Source of the DNA: Bacteroidales bacterium
Lineage (GTDB): Bacteria; Bacteroidota; Bacteroidia; Bacteroidales; Muribaculaceae
NCBI GenBank assembly: GCA_004552485.1
Contig: SFOH01000038.1
Location: forward strand, 1-25,628
Direction: 5' to 3'
DNA: 25,628 nucleotides
Position numbers and translations under genes: made by a program
Notes under the pieces: generated by a model
Seen by the model: only the letters and a program-made list of their open reading frames with translations
The model's database searches: none
Told to the model about the DNA's origin: nothing
Part shown: piece by piece, positions 21,565 through 25,628 of the stretch
Layout of the letters: each line of letters starts with the position of its first letter
How positions within the stretch are numbered: the first letter of the stretch is position 1

Positions 21565-21606
21565 GCATGGTCATCCGGACACCGCACAGCGCCCTGCCGA
21601 CCATGC
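21565..21606 (+). promoter_or_regulatory. 5' stem-loop in the dnaK leader
   Basis: GCATGGTC (21565-21572) and GACCATGC (21599-21606) are perfect 8-bp inverted repeats enclosing a 26-nt GC-rich loop right at the predicted mRNA 5' end. It is followed by a 44-nt A-rich tract without G before the ATG, which would leave the start region open. Confidence 0.5.
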
Positions 21607-21660
21607 AGCGAAACAGATAACAATAAAAATATATAACAACATAAAAACTCTCAAACAACT

Positions 21661-23571
21661 ATGGGAAAGATTATCGGTATTGACTTAGGTACCACCAATT
21701 CATGCGTAGCCGTCCTCGAAGGAAATGACCCTGTCGTTATCCCCAACAGCGAAGGCCGCAACACCACCCCCTCCATCGTAGCATTCGTCGACGGCGGCGA
21801 ACGCAAAGTCGGTGACCCCGCAAAACGCCAGGCCATCACTAACCCCACACGCACCATCTACTCCATCAAACGCTTCATGGGCGAAACCTATGACCAGGTT
21901 GCCAAAGAAATAGAGCGCGTACCCTACAAAGTCGTCCGCGGCGACAACAACACCCCCCGCATCGACATCGACGGCCGCCAGTACACCCCCCAGGAAATCT
22001 CCGCAATGATTCTCCAGAAGATGAAGAAGACAGCCGAAGACTACCTCGGACAAAGCGTCACCGAAGCCGTCATCACCGTCCCCGCCTACTTCAACGACTC
22101 ACAGCGCCAGGCCACCAAAGAAGCCGGCGAAATCGCAGGCCTCACCGTCAAACGTATCGTCAACGAGCCCACCGCAGCCGCCCTCGCCTACGGCCTCGAC
22201 AAAGCCAACAAAGACCAGAAAATCGCAGTCTTTGACCTCGGCGGCGGCACATTCGATATCTCAATCCTCGAACTCGGCGACGGCGTCTTCGAAGTGAAGT
22301 CCACCAACGGCGACACCCACCTCGGCGGCGACGACTTCGACCACGTCATCATCGACTGGCTCGCCGACGAGTTCCAGAAAGAAGAAGGCGTTGACCTGCG
22401 CCAGGACCCCATGGCCATGCAGCGCCTCAAAGAGGCCGCCGAGAAAGCCAAAATCGAGCTCTCCTCGACAACCTCCACTGAGATCAACCTCCCCTACATA
22501 ATGCCCGTGAACGGCGTGCCCAAACACCTCGTCAAGACCCTCACCCGCGCCAAATTCGAGCAGTTGGCCGACCGCCTCATCAACGCCACACTCGGCCCCT
22601 GCGAGCAGGCACTCAAAGACGCCGGCCTCACCGCCAAAGACATCGACGAAGTCATCCTCGTCGGCGGCTCGACCCGAATCCCCGCCATCCAGACCATCGT
22701 CGAAAAATTCTTCGGCAAAGCTCCCTCGAAAGGCGTTAACCCCGACGAAGTAGTAGCCGTCGGCGCAGCCATCCAGGGCGGCGTCCTCTCCGGCGACGTC
22801 AAAGACGTCCTCCTCCTCGACGTAGTGCCCCTATCAGTCGGCATCGAAACCCTCGGAGGCGTCATGACCAAACTCATCGAGGCCAACACCACCATCCCCA
22901 CCCGCAAGTCAGAGACATTCTCAACCGCAGCCGACAACCAGCCCTCCGTTGAGATCAACGTCCTCCAGGGTGAGCGACCCATGGCCAAAGACGACAAACT
23001 CCTCGGCAAATTCCACCTCGACGGCATTGCCCCCGCACCCCGCGGCATACCCCAGATCGAAGTCACCTTCGAAATTGACGCCAACGGCATCCTCAACGTA
23101 ACCGCCAAGGACAAAGCCACCGGCAAAGAACAGTCGATCCGCATCGAAGCCTCATCCGGCCTCACCGATGCCGAAATCAAACGAATGAAAGACGAAGCCG
23201 CCGCCAACGCCGCCGCCGATGCCAAAGAAAAAGAGCGCATCGACAAACTCAACCAGGCCGACGCCATCATCTTCCAGACCGAGAAACAGCTCGCTGACCT
23301 CGGCGACAAACTCCCCGCCGACAAGAAAGCCGCCATCGAAGGCGCCCTCTCCAAGCTCAAAGATGCCCACAAGTCGCAGGACCTCAACGCCATAGATGCC
23401 GCCATCAAAGAAATCAACGACACCTTCGGCGCCGCCCAGCAGGACATCCTCAACGCCCAGGCACAGGCCCAGCAGAACGCTGCCAACGCCTCAGCCGGCG
23501 CCTCGGCCAACAACAACCCCAACGCCCCCGAGGACCACGTCACCGACGTCGACTTCGAAGAAGTCAAGTAA
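21661..23571 (+). CDS. dnaK: Molecular chaperone DnaK (Hsp70)
   Basis: DnaK is the ATP-driven Hsp70 chaperone that binds exposed hydrophobic segments of cytoplasmic proteins. The 636-residue protein has the ATPase signatures IIGIDLGTTNSCVAV (residues 4-18), VPAYFNDSQRQATKEAGEIA, FDLGGGTFDISILELG and VILVGGSTRIPAIQ. The linker DVLLLDVVPLSVGIETLGG precedes a beta-sandwich substrate domain with NQPSVEINVLQGERPMAKDN-like sequence. A helical lid (about residues 505-600) follows, then a flexible Ala/Asn/Gln tail ending TDVDFEEVK, the usual EEVK-type terminus. Length is standard. GrpE and DnaJ are not adjacent, so dnaK forms its own unit, with a sigma-54-like promoter and a terminator. Codon choice (strong C-ending bias) fits a highly expressed gene. 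Confidence 0.98.
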   Translation: MGKIIGIDLGTTNSCVAVLEGNDPVVIPNSEGRNTTPSIVAFVDGGERKVGDPAKRQAITNPTRTIYSIKRFMGETYDQVAKEIERVPYKVVRGDNNTPRIDIDGRQYTPQEISAMILQKMKKTAEDYLGQSVTEAVITVPAYFNDSQRQATKEAGEIAGLTVKRIVNEPTAAALAYGLDKANKDQKIAVFDLGGGTFDISILELGDGVFEVKSTNGDTHLGGDDFDHVIIDWLADEFQKEEGVDLRQDPMAMQRLKEAAEKAKIELSSTTSTEINLPYIMPVNGVPKHLVKTLTRAKFEQLADRLINATLGPCEQALKDAGLTAKDIDEVILVGGSTRIPAIQTIVEKFFGKAPSKGVNPDEVVAVGAAIQGGVLSGDVKDVLLLDVVPLSVGIETLGGVMTKLIEANTTIPTRKSETFSTAADNQPSVEINVLQGERPMAKDDKLLGKFHLDGIAPAPRGIPQIEVTFEIDANGILNVTAKDKATGKEQSIRIEASSGLTDAEIKRMKDEAAANAAADAKEKERIDKLNQADAIIFQTEKQLADLGDKLPADKKAAIEGALSKLKDAHKSQDLNAIDAAIKEINDTFGAAQQDILNAQAQAQQNAANASAGASANNNPNAPEDHVTDVDFEEVK

Positions 23572-23600
23572 ACCCCTCGGCCAAACAGTGAACTAACCGA

Positions 23601-23638
23601 AAAGGCAGCCGGCCGCATCGTAGCAACCGACTGCCTTT
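23601..23638 (+). terminator. Terminator after dnaK
   Basis: AAAGGCAG (23601-23608) pairs with CTGCCTTT (23631-23638) around a 22-nt loop, 30 bp after the dnaK stop. The T run is short (TTT), so readthrough to the small gene downstream is possible. Confidence 0.65.
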
Positions 23639-23674
23639 CCCATTTATTTTACAACATAAAACCAGAATAGCATC

Positions 23675-23851
23675 ATGGACGACAAAACCCAAGTATTAGA
23701 CGCCATGCGCAAAGCCGGCGAGCCCCTGAACGCCGGCAAAATCGCCGAACTCACCGGCCTCGACCGCAAAGCCGTCGACAAAGCCATGGCCGCCCTCAAA
23801 AAAGAAGGCGCCATCGTCTCCCCCATCCGCTGCAAGTGGACCCCCGCCTAA
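23675..23851 (+). CDS. Small winged-helix DNA-binding protein (58 residues)
   Basis: This short gene starts at ATG 23675 and encodes 58 residues. The sequence folds convincingly as a compact HTH: helix LDAMRKAGEPLNAGKIAEL, then TGLDRKAVDKAMAALKKEGA as turn and recognition helix, then a short wing IVSPIRCKWTPA. That is the pattern of small MarR/DprA-like winged-helix proteins that occur singly in Bacteroidales, usually labelled transcriptional regulator. No partner domain or ligand site is present. It lies 103 bp after dnaK with a hairpin between, so it may have some readthrough expression from dnaK, and a strong bidirectional terminator follows. C-ending codon bias like that of dnaK supports it as a real gene. 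Targets are unknown. Confidence 0.8.
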   Translation: MDDKTQVLDAMRKAGEPLNAGKIAELTGLDRKAVDKAMAALKKEGAIVSPIRCKWTPA

Positions 23852-23878
23852 CCCCCACCCACCTCTCCCCTTCCAACA

Positions 23879-23918
23879 AAAATACCGGAACAGCCCTCTC
23901 ACGCCGTCCCGGTATTTT
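23879..23918. terminator. Bidirectional terminator between the small HTH gene and the DUF2075 gene
   Basis: AAAATACCGG (23879-23888) and CCGGTATTTT (23909-23918) form a perfect 10-bp stem with a 20-nt loop. T runs follow on both strands (TTTTCTTTTT on plus, TTTTTG on minus), and genes converge here. Confidence 0.85.
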
Positions 23919-23940
23919 CTTTTTATTGTCGGGATATTGT

Positions 23941-25628
23941 CTAAATCTCTTGCAATCCGATTGTCTTGAAGTATTCGTATGTGGTGTCATAGTACTCCGG
24001 AAGGCGTGTGGAATCCTCAGGGAAACCTTCGGGGGTCGTTCGATTGTTGCCTTCGGGCACACAGATAACCATGCCTTGGCGTGCTCGGGTGAGGAGAACG
24101 CGGTAGGCGTTCAGCATATATTTCTGCGTTTCTACATTCTTCTCCGGAATCCACTGGGTTTTGCCATTGAATTTCCAGAATTCCCACTTGCCGGCATTGT
24201 ATCTCATATCGGCATCCCAAAGGACACAGGCAAAGTCCACCTCAAGGCCTTGCACCTGAATTTCTGTCGCAGCTTCTTCAAGATAATTCGATGACCTCAC
24301 ATCGGTTTTGTCCTCAAGGAACCAGTGAACGGCATTTGCCTCATCTTGCGGAAGCACATGAACCGCCAAAGGCTTGAAACGCGCCGACACTTTAGTGATC
24401 AGCACGCCTGTTTGCTGAGTTCCTCTTGCTTGTTGGCGCAGCCATGCGCGAGCCTTGTCCATGCTACGCGTCAGGACGACGGGATAGTTATGGTTTATGA
24501 CCTCCATATACAACGATGATGCATTGGGATTAAAGCTTAACAGAGAATGGACAAACGCCGACAAACGCTCGGCTCTGAAGGAGCGAAGGCTTACGCCTAG
24601 ATGCAATTTGTCAGAAAACACGGCGTTGTGGTTGTCTTTGAGCAGGTCGTTCACTTTGCCTTCGGCATATTCCGGCTCTGTCAGTTTATTGGAGATGTAG
24701 ACTTTCCAGTGTCTGAACTGCTCATTGAGTGCTGTGATCCATTCTGCTATACCGGCTTCGCCCGTGTTGATCTCCTGTCCTCCGCCTATCAGACAGACAA
24801 TAGTAGCCCAGTCTTCACGTTGGTCAAGCGACCATATAAGGAAGGCAGCCTCAGACATCGGGAAGTTGGGGACTTTCAGCTTATTTCCGTACGTGCCGCC
24901 TCGCTTCAGATAATCGGCGATGCGTTTGTGCGTCCAGGCACGTTGTGCTTCGTCAAAGATTGCGACGTGCTCGACTTCGCCATATCCGCTCTGTTGCTGC
25001 TTTATCGCCTTTTCCGGGTCAATCTCAAGGCGACCATCAACAACCGGATTCTTAATTTTGGCGAGCATATTGTCCCTGTATCGGTGTATGATTTGGATAA
25101 ACTTGTTGACCTCGCGACGCGAATCTGACAGCCGCTTCTTTTCTCCTCTCTCCGTTGTCTTTTTGCTGTTATCTCGAGCCAGGGCCTCGGTTAATACGGC
25201 GACGAGAGGGCCGTTTCCGGACAAGTAGACAGCGCCATCGTCTTCCTTGAATGACCCGTCATCCTGATATGATTGTTTGACCGCAACCTCAAGGCCTACA
25301 AGCGTTTTGCCGGCACCGGGAACACCGGTAACGAAACATATACTTTTTTCGCCGTTACGTTTTGAACGATTAATGACATCGAGAACGTATGCAATAGTCG
25401 CATCAGTGGTGACCTTATCGGCTTCGTGGCGGGTAATATCCTCAACCGAGTGATGCTCGTATAACGAACGTGCAGCCTCGATTATCGTGGGAGTGGGAGT
25501 GTAAGGGCTAATGAGCCAATCTGCTATCGTGCCGGGCACATCGGCCTTGATATGCGTTAGAACAGATCGCATCAGATGCTGTAACCCGGCAGACCCCGTG
25601 ACCAGCGGATTGAATATTGAATCGTTGT
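23941..25628 (-). CDS. DUF2075 (Schlafen group 3-like) DNA/RNA helicase, N-terminus outside the window
   Basis: The frame is open to the right edge, so the 5' end is missing. An in-frame ATG at 25572 is internal, because the residues before it (SIFNPLVTGSAGLQHL) continue the family pattern. Visible parts are a conserved linker (TPTPTIIEAARSLYEHHSVE), Walker A in FVTGVPGAGKT (about residue 80-90 from that ATG), Walker B in VEHVAIFDEAQRAW, then a C-terminal lobe with QVQGLEVDFACVLWDADMRY and the closing LNAYRVLLTRARQGMVICVP. Family members are about 600-700 residues and often have an N-terminal nuclease-like domain, which would lie off the window. The substrate is unproven. Base composition is AT-richer than neighbours, suggesting transfer. 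Relatives sometimes sit in defence loci; no such neighbours are visible here. Confidence 0.88.
   Translation of the reverse strand, partial: NDSIFNPLVTGSAGLQHLMRSVLTHIKADVPGTIADWLISPYTPTPTIIEAARSLYEHHSVEDITRHEADKVTTDATIAYVLDVINRSKRNGEKSICFVTGVPGAGKTLVGLEVAVKQSYQDDGSFKEDDGAVYLSGNGPLVAVLTEALARDNSKKTTERGEKKRLSDSRREVNKFIQIIHRYRDNMLAKIKNPVVDGRLEIDPEKAIKQQQSGYGEVEHVAIFDEAQRAWTHKRIADYLKRGGTYGNKLKVPNFPMSEAAFLIWSLDQREDWATIVCLIGGGQEINTGEAGIAEWITALNEQFRHWKVYISNKLTEPEYAEGKVNDLLKDNHNAVFSDKLHLGVSLRSFRAERLSAFVHSLLSFNPNASSLYMEVINHNYPVVLTRSMDKARAWLRQQARGTQQTGVLITKVSARFKPLAVHVLPQDEANAVHWFLEDKTDVRSSNYLEEAATEIQVQGLEVDFACVLWDADMRYNAGKWEFWKFNGKTQWIPEKNVETQKYMLNAYRVLLTRARQGMVICVPEGNNRTTPEGFPEDSTRLPEYYDTTYEYFKTIGLQEI

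Larger units (their letters stand above)
21120..21660. other. Divergent region between the secreted-protein gene and dnaK
   Basis: These 541 bases hold the open but start-less 5' extension of the minus-strand gene (to 21242), its promoter (21298-21329), TGACAC repeats, a sigma-54-like promoter and the dnaK leader. A plus-strand frame at 21376-21636 covers these signals and is not a credible gene. Confidence 0.7.

Noticed and set aside
21376..21636. An 86-codon frame upstream of dnaK
   Set aside because: It covers the TGACAC repeats, the sigma-54-like promoter and the leader stem. The predicted peptide is low-complexity and unlike any family I recognise.
1..25628. tRNA, rRNA or riboswitch genes
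   Set aside because: No cloverleaf, rRNA segment or recognisable riboswitch core was found by eye in the gaps. A covariance-model search would be needed to exclude small RNAs.

Overview
The window reads as chromosomal DNA of a GC-rich member of the order Bacteroidales (phylum Bacteroidota), possibly Muribaculaceae. Three things point there. The promoters follow the Bacteroidota pattern: a TTTG-like -33 box, 20 bp, then TAnnTTTG. Most genes lack a Shine-Dalgarno sequence. The gene content is typical of the group: epimerase-type threonine dehydrogenase beside kbl, serine palmitoyltransferase, a DUF3098 gene between ftsX and uppP, stand-alone TrpB2, and an ISAon1-like ISL3 element. The family-level assignment is a guess; the order is fairly secure.

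Layout. 1-1462 is a complete insertion sequence with 39-bp terminal inverted repeats and a split transposase; it has cut off the last few codons of kbl. 1463-4515 holds kbl(-), then tdh and xth(+). Kbl and Tdh together convert threonine to glycine and acetyl-CoA. 4531-8607 is a tight minus-strand operon, glyA-ispD-recG, behind a canonical promoter. 9009-10708 carries a BASS-family transporter and a Crp/Fnr-like regulator(+). 10901-14826 is a plus-strand envelope and RNA-modification run: ftsX, DUF3098, uppP, truB, queA. 14912-16885(-) is trpB2 followed by a secreted WG-repeat protein. 17194-19298(-) is a DUF3298 lipoprotein/secreted protein and spt, the first enzyme of sphingolipid synthesis. 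19692-21119(-) is a large Bacteroidales-type secreted protein that appears to have lost its start codon and signal peptide. 21661-23851(+) is dnaK and a 58-residue winged-helix protein. 23941 to the right edge(-) is a partial DUF2075 (Schlafen group 3-like) helicase with AT-richer codons than its neighbours.

Working together. Four PLP enzymes around the glycine/serine node lie within 18 kb (Kbl, GlyA, TrpB2, Spt), but only kbl/tdh are clearly a pathway pair; the rest is proximity. The genes are mostly housekeeping. No defence island, CRISPR array, biosynthetic cluster or RNA gene was seen.

The most unusual features are regulatory. Four leaders (glyA, ftsX, queA and the WG gene) carry almost G-free tandem octamers of the form CATCMACY, always in the same orientation to the gene and close to or touching the start codon. 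The uppP leader has an analogous heptamer array. dnaK has a sigma-54-like promoter with TGACAC/GTGTCA repeats upstream. The spt terminator supplies the -33 box of the next gene. The IS transposase appears to need a +1 frameshift at a UGA codon.
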